A DNA stretch of 64,000 bases. It comes from JACJXF01 sp038316435. Lineage in GTDB: Bacteria > Bacteroidota > Bacteroidia > Bacteroidales > GCA-2748055. The stretch covers positions 28,236 to 92,235 of the forward strand of contig JBBQAQ010000012.1 of assembly GCA_038316435.1 (NCBI GenBank). Direction: 5' to 3'. This document shows positions 9,475-18,131 of this stretch, piece after piece. Each line of letters begins with the position of its first letter. Position 1 is the stretch's first letter. Made by a program: the position numbers and the translations under genes. The notes below the pieces were generated by a model. That model was not told the DNA's origin. It ran no database searches and was given only the letters and a program-made list of their open reading frames with translations.

Positions 9475-11004
9475 CTAAGGACGATTGCTTTCATTCAACT
9501 TACTCTTCCTCATCCCATAAAAGAAATAAATAACCAATCCCATCCCAAACCATATCGCCAGATTGATCCAGGTATTGAAAGGCAAAGAAAACATCTGAGC
9601 CAGGCAGATCAATGCACCAAGAATCGGAACCAGAGGAACAAAAGGTGTTTTAAAAGGGCGGTGGATATCCGGTCGTTTTTTTCGTAAAACAATAATGCTA
9701 GTGCAGACAATAACCACTGCAAGCAAGGTTCCGAGGGAAACCAGTTCTCCAAGAATATCAATGGGTAAAATCCCTGCTAAAACAATTCCGGCAACACCGG
9801 TGAGGATTGTACTGATGTAAGGCGTTTTAAACCGGCTATGAACCTTGGAAAATACGGGCGGCAATAAACCGTCTTTCGACATGGAAAGAAATATCCTTGG
9901 TTGTCCCATCAGCGTAACCAATATCACAGAACTCAATGCAGCAATAGCCGCGATCTTAATTATAGGTCGCAGCCAGAACATGCCTTCTCCCATTGCATTA
10001 ACTCCTATTGCAACCGGATCAGCAACATTCAGCTGAGTGTAGCTTACAATTCCCGTTAAAACAATAGCCATGAGAATATATAGAATGGTAGACACTCCCA
10101 GTGAGCCCAAAATACCGATTGGCACATCTCGCTGTGGGTTCTTGGCTTCCTGAGCAACGGTGGAGGCTGCATCAAATCCAATGTAAGCGAAAAAAACTAC
10201 TCCGGCGCCGCGAAGAATTCCACTCCAGCCAAAATATCCCCATTCACCTGTGTTTTCAGGAATAAATGGTTTCCAGTTTCCAGCCTTCACAAAAATAAAT
10301 CCCAGTCCGATAAAAAGTATGATAACTGAGAGTTTCGTAATTACCAGAAGATTATTAAAATTCGAAGTTTCTTTTATCCCGATAACCAAAAGAATGGTTA
10401 GAAAAGCAACAATAAACATTGCCGGGAAATTGCAGATTGCAGTTACATGGGCAAGAGAATCAACCGAAACCCCGGTGGCAAGCAAATCGCTTGTAAGGCT
10501 TGACGTCAAAGGTTTCCAGCCCATATTGGGCACTTCAACCAATATGGTATTCCAGGCAGCCGTAAACTGTGTTGGCATTGTAATTCCAAAATCATACAGG
10601 AAACTCACCACATATCCCGACCAGCCAACAGCTACGGTTGATGCAGCAAACAGATACTGAAGAATCAAATCCCAGCCTATAATCCAGGCGAAGAATTCAC
10701 CCAAAGTAGCATATGCGTAAGTATACGCACTGCCAGAAATGGGAATCATCGATGCTAACTCAGCATAACATAATCCGGCTAAAACACAGGCGAAACCTGA
10801 AATAATAAACGAAATAACAATTGCCGGGCCTGCATATTGAGCTGCAGCCTGACCTGTTAAAACAAAAATGCCAGCACCAACGATTGATCCTATACCTAAG
10901 GTAGTAAGATTTGTGGCAGATAATGTCCTCTTGTAACCATGTTCGCTTTCGGCTATTTCACCGAGTATCTGCTGAACCGGCTTGGTTTTAAAGAGGTTTG
11001 ACAT
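9475..11004 (-). CDS. APC-family amino acid permease (copy 2 of a tandem pair)
   Basis: Inner-membrane amino acid transporter, 509 residues, about 12-14 hydrophobic helices. The APC fold signature in TM1 is GIGSIVGAGIFVLTGQAAAQYAG cut into GIGSIVGAGIFVL plus TGQAAAQYAG (about 36-58), with the TM6 stretch FFAYIGFDAASTVAQEAKNPQRD split as FFAYIGFDAAST and AQEAKNPQRD. These fit the cationic amino acid transporter (CAT/YfnA-like) group. Its ATG shares a base with the stop of the preceding copy (TAATG), so the two are co-translated. The two proteins align along their whole length, indicating a tandem duplication. Substrate is not determined by sequence; cationic or branched amino acids are likely from family knowledge. 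Confidence 0.9.
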   Translation of the reverse strand: MSNLFKTKPVQQILGEIAESEHGYKRTLSATNLTTLGIGSIVGAGIFVLTGQAAAQYAGPAIVISFIISGFACVLAGLCYAELASMIPISGSAYTYAYATLGEFFAWIIGWDLILQYLFAASTVAVGWSGYVVSFLYDFGITMPTQFTAAWNTILVEVPNMGWKPLTSSLTSDLLATGVSVDSLAHVTAICNFPAMFIVAFLTILLVIGIKETSNFNNLLVITKLSVIILFIGLGFIFVKAGNWKPFIPENTGEWGYFGWSGILRGAGVVFFAYIGFDAASTVAQEAKNPQRDVPIGILGSLGVSTILYILMAIVLTGIVSYTQLNVADPVAIGVNAMGEGMFWLRPIIKIAAIAALSSVILVTLMGQPRIFLSMSKDGLLPPVFSKVHSRFKTPYISTILTGVAGIVLAGILPIDILGELVSLGTLLAVVIVCTSIIVLRKKRPDIHRPFKTPFVPLVPILGALICLAQMFSLPFNTWINLAIWFGMGLVIYFFYGMRKSKLNESNRP

Positions 11005-12539
11005 TATTTTAGGTCGGAATGTTTATTCAGCTTGCTTTTTCTGATACCATAAGCAAAATAGATAACCAGACCAATTACAAACCATGCAATTAACCTAAGC
11101 CATGTATCTAACGGCAATGCATACATCTGAAGCAGACATATACCTGCTCCGAGTAATGGTACTAAAGGAACCCATGGAGTTTTAAATGGACGATGAATAT
11201 CCGGGCGGGTCTTTCGAAGCACAATAATACTTATACAAACAATTACAAAAGCCAGCAAAGTACCAATTGAAACAAGTTCTCCTAATTTGTTTATAGGGAG
11301 CGTTCCAGCAAGAACAATTGCAACGATACCTGTCAAAATAGTACTGATATATGGCGTTTGAAATTTGGGATGAACCTTTGAAAACACAGGAGGTAATAAG
11401 CCATCCTTTGACATGGTATAGAAAATTCTCGGCTGTCCCATTAACATTACAAGAATTACTGAGCTTATACCGGCTATGGCGGCGATTTTTATGATTGGCC
11501 TCAACCAGAACATTTCAGGACCCATGGCATTCACTCCAACGGCAACAGGGTCTGCAACATTTAACTGAGTATAACTTACAATTCCCGTTAAAACAATGGC
11601 CATCAATATATACAACACGGTTGAGATTCCGAGCGATCCTAAAATCCCGATTGGCATATCCCGCTGAGGATTTTTGGCTTCCTGAGCAGCTGTTGAAACT
11701 GCATCGAATCCAATATAAGCAAAAAAGATTACCCCGGATGCCCGTAAAATACCCGACCACCCGAATTGACCCCATACACCTGTGTTTTCAGGAATAAAAG
11801 GGTGCCAGTTTCCTGCTTTTACATACATAAATCCGAGTCCGATAAACATGATAATCACCGATACCTTAGTAATTACCATAATGTTGTTGAAATTCGCCGT
11901 CTCCTTAATCCCTATAACCAATAAGGTTGTGAGAAAGGCAACAATAAACATCGCTGGAATATTGCAAATGGCAGTCAGATGTGGCAGAGAATCTACCAAA
12001 ACACCATGCGTAGTGAGATCTCCAGCAAGACTATCAGTTAAAGGCTTCCATCCCATATCCGGAACATTGATCAAAACGGTGTGATATGCAGCTGTAAACT
12101 GAGCGGGAATGGAAATTCCAAAATCATAAAGAAAACTAACCACATAACCCGACCAGCCAACAGCAACCGTCGATGCAGCAAAAAGATATTCAAGGATCAA
12201 ATCCCAGCCGATTATCCAGGCAAGAAATTCACCTAAAGTAGCATAAGCATAGGTATAAGCGCTACCTGAAATTGGGATCATTGAAGCAAATTCGGCGTAA
12301 CATAATCCTGCAAATGCACAGGCAAGACCAGATATGACAAATGAAAGAACAATGGCAGGACCTGCATACTGGGCAGCAGCCTGACCAACCAGAACAAATA
12401 TCCCTGCACCTACAATTGCTCCTATTCCAAGAGTGGTAAGATTTAGTGCAGTTAGGGATTTTTTAAAACCATGCTCAATATCAGACGATTCGTTCAGGAT
12501 TTGCTGTATTGGCTTAATATTGAAGAGTCTTGATTTCAT
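11004..12539 (-). CDS. APC-family amino acid permease (copy 1 of a tandem pair)
   Basis: First gene of the permease pair, 511 residues, same topology as its neighbour: TM1 motif GIGAIVGAGIFVLVGQAAAQ and TM6 motif IFFAYIGFDAVSTAAQEAKN. The N-terminal cytoplasmic segment (IKPIQQILNESSDIEHGFKK) is conserved in both copies. Differences concentrate in the periplasmic loop around residues 150-185 (IPAQFTAAYHTVLINVPDMG here, MPTQFTAAWNTILVEVPNMG there) and in the C-terminal tail. The conserved transport core suggests both are functional and perhaps differ in affinity or regulation. No promoter box matching TAnnTTTG could be fixed upstream of 12539. Confidence 0.9.
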   Translation of the reverse strand: MKSRLFNIKPIQQILNESSDIEHGFKKSLTALNLTTLGIGAIVGAGIFVLVGQAAAQYAGPAIVLSFVISGLACAFAGLCYAEFASMIPISGSAYTYAYATLGEFLAWIIGWDLILEYLFAASTVAVGWSGYVVSFLYDFGISIPAQFTAAYHTVLINVPDMGWKPLTDSLAGDLTTHGVLVDSLPHLTAICNIPAMFIVAFLTTLLVIGIKETANFNNIMVITKVSVIIMFIGLGFMYVKAGNWHPFIPENTGVWGQFGWSGILRASGVIFFAYIGFDAVSTAAQEAKNPQRDMPIGILGSLGISTVLYILMAIVLTGIVSYTQLNVADPVAVGVNAMGPEMFWLRPIIKIAAIAGISSVILVMLMGQPRIFYTMSKDGLLPPVFSKVHPKFQTPYISTILTGIVAIVLAGTLPINKLGELVSIGTLLAFVIVCISIIVLRKTRPDIHRPFKTPWVPLVPLLGAGICLLQMYALPLDTWLRLIAWFVIGLVIYFAYGIRKSKLNKHSDLK

Positions 12540-12669
12540 TTATCTGTTATTAACAATCCAAAGAATTGGCTTTCCTATGAGATTTTAAAGATGCAAATAA
12601 GTTTGTGCACTCCAAAAAAAATCGCATAAATCTACAATCTTATTTTGAATGCCACTCTAATTGCCATTT

Positions 12670-13392
12670 TTATTCTGAGGTTTCTATAATTCCATTGTGA
12701 GAGGTCAGAATGTACTTGAAGTTCTGCGAAGCTGGTAAAAGTTTCAGCGATTCAATCTGCATTGGTGTATCCATGTTAAACATCTCCACAAAATGCTCAT
12801 ACTTTTTGTCTTTTACAATGAGATTGTCTCCGGTAACGAAATAATCCTTCCCAATAATAAAACATGAAGAACCGGGAGTGTGCCCGGGAGTGTGGATAAT
12901 GGTAATTTTTAATCCGTCAATATTAAGAGAGTCGTTACTATTGAGAAGTGTATAGGGACCGTATTTCCATTTCAATTTGAGGAATTTCATTTTTCCAGTT
13001 GTGCCATTGATCATCTGCTCTTCTTCCTTATGCAAGTAGATTTTAGCGTTTTTCAGCAATGGTACCGCACCAGTGTGATCACTATCTGTATGAGTCAATA
13101 ATAAAGTCGTAATCTGATCCGTTGAAATTCCAAACTTTTTTAATTCTGTCTGGAAATTTTTCTTGCTGATTCCTGCATCAACCATCAGGTAACCGCTATC
13201 CCCTTTAAACACAAAAGCATTTACAAAATTGTCTTTTATACACCAGACCGAATCATTTATTGCCATTGTTTCTCCCGTCGTCATTACTTTTGTTGCCTTA
13301 CGAAACCTAACGAAAAAAATCAGCGCTGCAATCAATAGAATTCCTGCTAAAACTGCCAAAAACCAAAGGAAGAATTTTAGAATTTTTTTCAT
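12670..13392 (-). CDS. MBL-fold metallo-hydrolase, membrane-anchored
   Basis: Metallo-beta-lactamase-fold hydrolase of unknown substrate, 240 residues. An N-terminal hydrophobic helix (FFLWFLAVLAGILLIAALIF) would anchor or export it. Metal motifs visible: LLLTHTDSDHTG (the HxHxDH site in the variant form with Asp in place of the second His, common in this superfamily), HTPGHTPGSS (third His), VTGDNLIV (bridging Asp) and a terminal SHNG (last His). The set is complete enough for a binuclear site. It is monocistronic, divergent from the HTH gene at 13570. The reaction (thioester, lactone, phosphodiester or peptide hydrolysis) cannot be inferred. Confidence 0.85.
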   Translation of the reverse strand: MKKILKFFLWFLAVLAGILLIAALIFFVRFRKATKVMTTGETMAINDSVWCIKDNFVNAFVFKGDSGYLMVDAGISKKNFQTELKKFGISTDQITTLLLTHTDSDHTGAVPLLKNAKIYLHKEEEQMINGTTGKMKFLKLKWKYGPYTLLNSNDSLNIDGLKITIIHTPGHTPGSSCFIIGKDYFVTGDNLIVKDKKYEHFVEMFNMDTPMQIESLKLLPASQNFKYILTSHNGIIETSE

Positions 13393-13511
13393 GTCGGATT
13401 TTTTATTTGGCTAAAATACAAAAATATTCCGCGAGAATAGTGGGAGTTTCAAGCATTTCCTGTGGTTTACGGAAATTCAATAATAAACAATTATTTTAGG
13501 GTTTATTCGAA

Positions 13512-13538
13512 TTGATTTATTAATAAACAGTATCTTTG
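13512..13538 (+). promoter_or_regulatory. Bacteroidota-type promoter of the HTH gene
   Basis: TATCTTTG (13531-13538) is a perfect TAnnTTTG box, with TTG at 13512-13514, spacer 16 bases. An ATTTATTAATAAA palindromic stretch lies in the spacer and could be an autoregulatory operator for the downstream XRE protein (inference). Confidence 0.55.
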
Positions 13539-13569
13539 ACAAATTAAGTCAAAGCAAATTCATTCAAAG

Positions 13570-13869
13570 ATGGACAGTTTAGGAAACAGAATAAAACAAC
13601 TTAGAGAAAAGCTGGAATTACCTTTACGGACAGTCGCGGCATATCTTGATATTGACCAAGCTGTTCTCAGCAAGATTGAACACGGACATCGCAAGGCAAC
13701 CCGTTTACAAGTGTTACAACTTGCTAAATACTTTAAGGCAGATGAAGACGAATTAATTGTTGCCTGGTTAAGCGACAAATTGGTTAACGAAGTTCAGGGC
13801 GAAGATTTAGCAAAGCAGGCTTTGAAAGCAGCAGAAAAAAAAGTTGACTACTTAAAGAAAATGAAATAA
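13570..13869 (+). CDS. XRE-family helix-turn-helix regulator
   Basis: 99-residue DNA-binding protein. The N-terminal 65 residues form an HTH_3/Cro-CI domain (RIKQLREKLELPLRTVAAYL then DIDQAVLSKIEHGHRKATRL), followed by a short charged helical tail (LAKQALKAAEKKVDYLKKMK). Close family members in Bacteroidota often sit beside a DNA methyltransferase or restriction genes as controller proteins; here the downstream region holds only decayed genes. It has its own strong promoter box. Function as a transcription factor is secure from the domain; the regulon is unknown. Confidence 0.85.
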   Translation: MDSLGNRIKQLREKLELPLRTVAAYLDIDQAVLSKIEHGHRKATRLQVLQLAKYFKADEDELIVAWLSDKLVNEVQGEDLAKQALKAAEKKVDYLKKMK

Positions 13870-13875
13870 GCAACA

Positions 13876-14016
13876 ATGAATACAAGAGAATAACTGAACA
13901 TAATCAGCGCAGGCGAAACAAGCAAAGTGAAGTTTAAATTAAATGTGAAGATGATGACCTGAGGCGATTAAGCAATTTAATAGTAAATGTAGCTAATGAA
14001 CACATAAAACCCACCC
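13876..14016 (+). pseudogene. Remnant of an AlbA_2/AAA_4-type ATP-binding protein
   Basis: ATG at 13876 gives MNTRE, TAA, then LNIISAGETSKVKFKLNV, the start of the Schlafen AlbA_2 domain seen in Bacteroidota putative DNA-binding/ATP-binding proteins (LISAGETSKVQFK-type). A second frame then gives RLSNLIVNVANEHIKP (about 13964-14012), resembling the next block of the same family. A nonsense codon, a large internal deletion and a frameshift leave only fragments. Confidence 0.5.
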
Positions 14017-14337
14017 AAAGGGATTTCCTATACTTTTAATTACAATACCATTCTTGATATCTATGAATGGCTTCAAAATAATGGGGATCACATCATTTAT
14101 ATTTATGGGAAAAATGATCCTTGGTCGGCCGGAGCCATTGAACTTTCTAATACCGTTGATGCATTATTATTTATGCAGGATGGAGCAAACCACCGTGTAA
14201 AAATTGCAGACTTGGACAATCCTGATGAAGTCTTCAATACTCTTGAAGAGTGGTTGGGAATTACAATTCCCTCCGGCACAAGAAAATCAGCGGAAATGGA
14301 AAATGAAATCCCTGGATTCAGACTTGAGGGCAGATAA
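14017..14337 (+). pseudogene. C-terminal remnant of an S28/PS-10 (S37) family serine peptidase
   Basis: Open frame without a plausible start. GISYTFNYNTILDIYEWLQN is followed by HIIYIYGKNDPWSAGAIEL and, further on, FMQDGANHRVKIADL. The DPWS and NHR blocks resemble the catalytic Asp and His regions of Bacteroidota S28/PS-10 secreted peptidases. Everything upstream, including signal peptide and nucleophile Ser, is absent, apparently deleted against the AlbA_2-like remnant. Confidence 0.55.
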
Positions 14338-14351
14338 AATATTTTTTTGCT

Positions 14352-14900
14352 TTGGGGATAAAAATTTCGTCCGCTCCGAAAAGGCTGATTTTATTAACAT
14401 TTATACCATATTTATTCTTTGCTTCTGCAATTTGCATACAAACCAATTCTATCATTGCACAGGAAAGCACTGAGGTATCTGACCGGATAAATTACAAACA
14501 CGGACTAGGAATGGCCGCCGGATTCACGACCGGATATGGTTTATCCTATCGTTATTGCCCTTCCCGTTAGACTATCCAGGGAATCTTCGCTCCCTATAAA
14601 AGCGATTATTCAAAGAGTCTGAGTCTCGGTATTGCATTTATGTACAATGTAGTTGAAACCAGAACAACCAGTTTTTTCGTTTATGAAGGGAATCACTATC
14701 GGTACAACGAAGTTTTGGATAATTCGACCAACATTTATCCAGAAGATAATAAACATCAGTGGAATAACGGCTTGGGGATTGGCATAGAATTCCTCATTTT
14801 CAAGAGGGTAAGCTTCAATTTAATGGGAGGTTATGCTTCGTATGATGCTTTCAGGGAAATCAATGTAACTGGTGAGACGGGGTTGTTTTATAAATTTTAA
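14352..14900 (+). pseudogene. Outer-membrane beta-barrel protein with one in-frame stop
   Basis: One continuous frame with a single TAG at 14568-14570. Before it: a signal-peptide-like stretch (LILLTFIPYLFFASAICIQT) and HGLGMAAGFTTGYGLSYRY. After it: IQGIFAPYKSDYSKSLSLGI, alternating beta strands (GLGIGIEFLIFKRVSFNLMG) and the terminal aromatic GLFYKF typical of barrel proteins. The initiation codon is not clear (TTG at 14352 opens the frame). About 180 codons in total. Either a fresh pseudogene or two separate pieces; the coherent frame argues for a single recent nonsense mutation. Confidence 0.6.
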
Positions 14901-14939
14901 GCATTCCGGTATTCAGCAGTAAATTCAAATTGATGATCC

Positions 14940-14971
14940 TTGCTTTTATTTCTTTTTGAAGACTATCTTTG
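14940..14971 (+). promoter_or_regulatory. Promoter of the HI0933-family gene
   Basis: TTG (14940-14942), 21-base spacer, TATCTTTG (14964-14971), an excellent Bacteroidota promoter. Transcription would begin near 14978, so the upstream ATG at 14956 lies inside the promoter and cannot be used. This fixes the downstream gene start at 14992. Confidence 0.65.
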
Positions 14972-14991
14972 CTTCGTTTTTAAACAACCGT

Positions 14992-16263
14992 ATGCAAAGC
15001 CCTGAAAAATATGATGTGCTGATTATTGGTGCAGGTCCTGCTGGGCTTATGGCTGCAGGCAAAGCCGCTGAATCGGGAGCAAAAGTGCTGGTTTTGGAAC
15101 GCATGCGCCAACCGGGACGCAAACTTCTTATAACCGGGAAAGGAAGATGCAATATTACCAATATGGCGCCCATGTCGGAGTTTCTTTCCAAAGTTCATCC
15201 CAATGGCAAATTCCTCAAATCAGCTTTTTCACAGTTTTTTTCAGGGGATATTCTGGAACTCTTGAAAGAACATGGTCTGGAAACAGTCACAGAGCGCGGA
15301 GACCGGGTGTTTCCGGTTACCAACAAGGCAGTGGACGTGCTTAATGCCCTCCTTCACTGGGTAAATCAGTATAATGTTGAAATTCTCTATGATTCCAGAG
15401 TTTCTGAATTACTAATTCACGATGGAAAAGTAACCGGACTAAATGTGGAAAATGGTGATTCTTTCAAACTGATAAATGCAAAATCAGTTATTATCTGTAC
15501 CGGCGGAAAGTCATATCCTGCAACAGGTTCCACCGGTGATGGATACAAACTTGCACAGTTAGCCGGACACAGGATTGAAACCTTGCATCAGGCATTGGTA
15601 CCTCTGGAAACCCTTGGGGAAACAGCCTCTAAACTTCAAGGGCTGGCATTAAAAAATGTTACTGCCAGTCTCTGGGTAAACGGCAAAAAACAAGCAGAAG
15701 ATTTTGGGGAAATGCTATTTACCCATTTCGGAATATCCGGTCCAATTATTCTGACGCTTAGCAGGATTGCAGTGGATGCATTGAGAACAGGTGCAAGTGT
15801 AGAAATTTCCATCGATTTAAAACCTGCTCTGGATGAACAGAAACTCGATACCCGTCTGATCCGCGATCTCAACGAGAACGGTAAAAAGTTACTGGAAAAC
15901 GCATTTAAACTCTGGCTTCCATCAAGCATGATTCCTGTATTCTTCGAACTTTTATCACTCGATCCAAAAAAAGAGTGTCATCAGGTCAGCTCGAAAGAAC
16001 GTCGGAAAATAATGCTGCTGATGAAGGAAATGCGCTTCAAAATTTCAGGATGCAGATCCTATAAAGAAGCTGTCATCACTGCTGGCGGAGTAAGTACATC
16101 TGAAGTTGATTCTAAAACCATGGAATCTAAACTCGTTAAAAATCTGTTTTTCGCAGGTGAAGTGCTTGATCTAGATGCCGATACCGGCGGATTTAACTTG
16201 CAGATAGCCTGGAGTACCGGCTGGGTAGCTGGATTATGGGCAACCACGCTAAGTACTGAATAA
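14992..16263 (+). CDS. HI0933-family NAD(P)/FAD-dependent oxidoreductase
   Basis: Soluble flavoprotein, 423 residues from MQSPEKYDVLIIGAGPAGLM. The N-terminal Rossmann FAD motif is GAGPAGLMAAGKAAESGAKV. The C-terminal part has the FAD-closing stretch FFAGEVLDLDADTGGFNLQI, a hallmark of the HI0933/BaiN-like family (TIGR00275). Motif GKGRCNITN (about 49-57) is also diagnostic. Physiological substrate is unproven for most members; roles suggested for relatives include bile-acid dehydration and aminoacetone oxidation. The start is chosen by the promoter at 14940-14971. The gene is monocistronic. Confidence 0.9.
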   Translation: MQSPEKYDVLIIGAGPAGLMAAGKAAESGAKVLVLERMRQPGRKLLITGKGRCNITNMAPMSEFLSKVHPNGKFLKSAFSQFFSGDILELLKEHGLETVTERGDRVFPVTNKAVDVLNALLHWVNQYNVEILYDSRVSELLIHDGKVTGLNVENGDSFKLINAKSVIICTGGKSYPATGSTGDGYKLAQLAGHRIETLHQALVPLETLGETASKLQGLALKNVTASLWVNGKKQAEDFGEMLFTHFGISGPIILTLSRIAVDALRTGASVEISIDLKPALDEQKLDTRLIRDLNENGKKLLENAFKLWLPSSMIPVFFELLSLDPKKECHQVSSKERRKIMLLMKEMRFKISGCRSYKEAVITAGGVSTSEVDSKTMESKLVKNLFFAGEVLDLDADTGGFNLQIAWSTGWVAGLWATTLSTE

Positions 16264-16281
16264 ATTCTTTACTCCTTTAAT

Positions 16282-16316
16282 CAATCAAACCTGTCTGGTC
16301 TAAGACCTCACAGGTT
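16282..16316. repeat. Imperfect palindrome AACCTGTCTGGTCT / AGACCTCACAGGTT
   Basis: Two 14-base arms (16288-16301 and 16303-16316) separated by one base, differing only in the central two positions. The left arm with its flank repeats the 2981-3001 sequence. It lies just downstream of HI0933 and could work as a terminator-like hairpin, but there is no T-run. It is probably an interspersed element. Confidence 0.6.
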
Positions 16317-16389
16317 AAAATAGTTGGCGATTTTCAAAAAAAGCTGAAAAGACACGCTGATTTTTAGTTTTTCACGACATTAAACATGA

Positions 16390-16403
16390 GGGGTTTAAAC
16401 CCC
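16390..16403. repeat. Perfect 14-base palindrome GGGGTTTAAACCCC
   Basis: Self-complementary sequence between the convergent genes ending at 16263 and 16455. No T-run follows. Possible hairpin or repeat fragment. Confidence 0.4.
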
Positions 16404-16454
16404 GGAGGTTTTATCTTATATCCGATAGAAATCAAGTTCCAGATAAAAAATTCA

Positions 16455-17990
16455 TTACACTTTTTCACATATTGCAGATGCAGTTTTTACTCCATCTGCA
16501 GCACTGGAAATAATTCCCCCGGCAAAACCGCTTCCCTCCCCCGAAATATAAAGATTCTCAAATCCACTGCAGTTTATTGAATCATCCCTTATCACCTGAA
16601 TTGGTGCTGAAGTTTTACTCTCCAGTCCCATGATAATTCCCGTTTCAAATCCCCTGATTTTCTTGCAAAAATCAAGTAAACCCGCGCGCATTGAGCTACT
16701 TACCTTTGGTGGAAGCAATTCCCAAAGAGCAGATGCTTTGAGTCCCAATGGATATGAGGTTTCTGGTAAAAATTTAGGCTCCCTCCTTTTAATAAAATTG
16801 TCAATGCTGCAAAAAGCGGAAGCGTATCCCTCTGAAAAATCATAAAACTTTGTCTCAAGAGCTTCCAGCCAGTCGAGAACCGACTCAGCAGTAGCTTCAT
16901 TTCCAATTAGTTCAAATGGATTTACTGCAGCTACGCAGGCTGCGTTTGCAAATTTCTGATCGCGACGGTAAAGACTCATTCCGTTAACAATATTGGTCTT
17001 TTCATAAGCGGCAGCAGGAACCACAATACCTCCGGGACACATGCAAAACGTATAAACCGGCAAGGCTCCGTCGGGATTAGAGGTAAGCCTGTATTCAGCA
17101 GCTTTTACACCCGGCAGTGCTGGTTTTCCCCATTGTGCCACATTAATAATATGTTGCGGATGCTCCATCCTGCTTCCGATTGCAAAGTTTTTTGGCCGGA
17201 ACGTAACGCCATGTCCAATGAGCATTCGATAGGTCTCATACGCTGAATGACCCGGTGCTATGATAAAATAATCCGCTTCAAATATGCCTTTGTCGGTAAT
17301 GGCAGCAACTACTTTGCCTTTTTTCACTTCAATATCAGTCAGACAGGTTTCAAAAAGCATACTGCCGCCAAGAGATTCATATTCCTTACGAAGGTTTTTA
17401 ACAATATTCCTGAGTTTGTCGCTCCCCAGGTGTGGATGCGTCATAAACGCGATTTCTTCCGGCGCCCCAGCTTTTATATATGAATTTAGAATAAACTGCC
17501 TTTCAGGATTTATATGTTTGCTTCTGGAAGTAAGCTTTCCGTCTGAAAAAGTACCCGCTCCACCTTCGCCAAAAGCATAATTACCCTTTGGATCAAAGCA
17601 TCCGGTATTTTCGAAATGTTCAATCCCCTCAGCTCTTTTTGCAACATCCTTTCCTCTCTCAAGCAAAACAGTAGTGAAACCGGCTTTTTGAAGGAAAAAC
17701 GCCGCGAAAAATCCTGCAGGTCCGCTACCGGTAATAACAACTTTTTTATTTGCTTTATTTCGAGGGATTTCAATTTCAGGGGACAACTCTGCAATACCCC
17801 CATTTAATTCAGGGGAAGAGACCCCAAGCCGTAAAACCCAGTGGATATCTGATTTTTTACGCGCATCCAGACTTTTTCCCTCGATACTGAAGCTGAAATC
17901 ATGAATCCCCAGATCGCGACGAATCTTTTCCTGCAATTCAGACTCAGAATAATCTGTAGCTATCTTAATGGAAATCAGCCGATAACCCAT
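16455..17990 (-). CDS. FAD-dependent dehydrogenase (COG2509-like)
   Basis: 511-residue flavoprotein. An N-terminal ~90-residue domain (MGYRLISIKIATDYSESEL...) precedes the FAD Rossmann motif VVITGSGPAGFFAAFFLQKA (about 84-103). Then comes the family block GNYAFGEGGAGTFSDGKLTS, and the C-terminal FAD-closing segment NLYISGEGSGFAGGIISSAA. This arrangement characterises the uncharacterised FAD-dependent dehydrogenases widespread in Bacteroidota and Firmicutes. Substrate unknown. It converges on HI0933, another flavoprotein, but there is no sign of shared transcription. Confidence 0.88.
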   Translation of the reverse strand: MGYRLISIKIATDYSESELQEKIRRDLGIHDFSFSIEGKSLDARKKSDIHWVLRLGVSSPELNGGIAELSPEIEIPRNKANKKVVITGSGPAGFFAAFFLQKAGFTTVLLERGKDVAKRAEGIEHFENTGCFDPKGNYAFGEGGAGTFSDGKLTSRSKHINPERQFILNSYIKAGAPEEIAFMTHPHLGSDKLRNIVKNLRKEYESLGGSMLFETCLTDIEVKKGKVVAAITDKGIFEADYFIIAPGHSAYETYRMLIGHGVTFRPKNFAIGSRMEHPQHIINVAQWGKPALPGVKAAEYRLTSNPDGALPVYTFCMCPGGIVVPAAAYEKTNIVNGMSLYRRDQKFANAACVAAVNPFELIGNEATAESVLDWLEALETKFYDFSEGYASAFCSIDNFIKRREPKFLPETSYPLGLKASALWELLPPKVSSSMRAGLLDFCKKIRGFETGIIMGLESKTSAPIQVIRDDSINCSGFENLYISGEGSGFAGGIISSAADGVKTASAICEKV

Positions 17991-18131
17991 CTATTTTTTG
18001 TTTTAAGAAAATTTTCTGACAGGCAAACAAATTAACATATCCCTGATTACAAAAAATTGCACGAATGCTAATCCAAGCCAGACATTGATGCTTGCAAGGC
18101 ATGATAAATTCTATATTGCAATCTTAATTGA

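Noticed and set aside
14956..14991. ATG at 14956 as start of the HI0933 gene
   Set aside because: It sits within the promoter; the family sequence begins at 14992.
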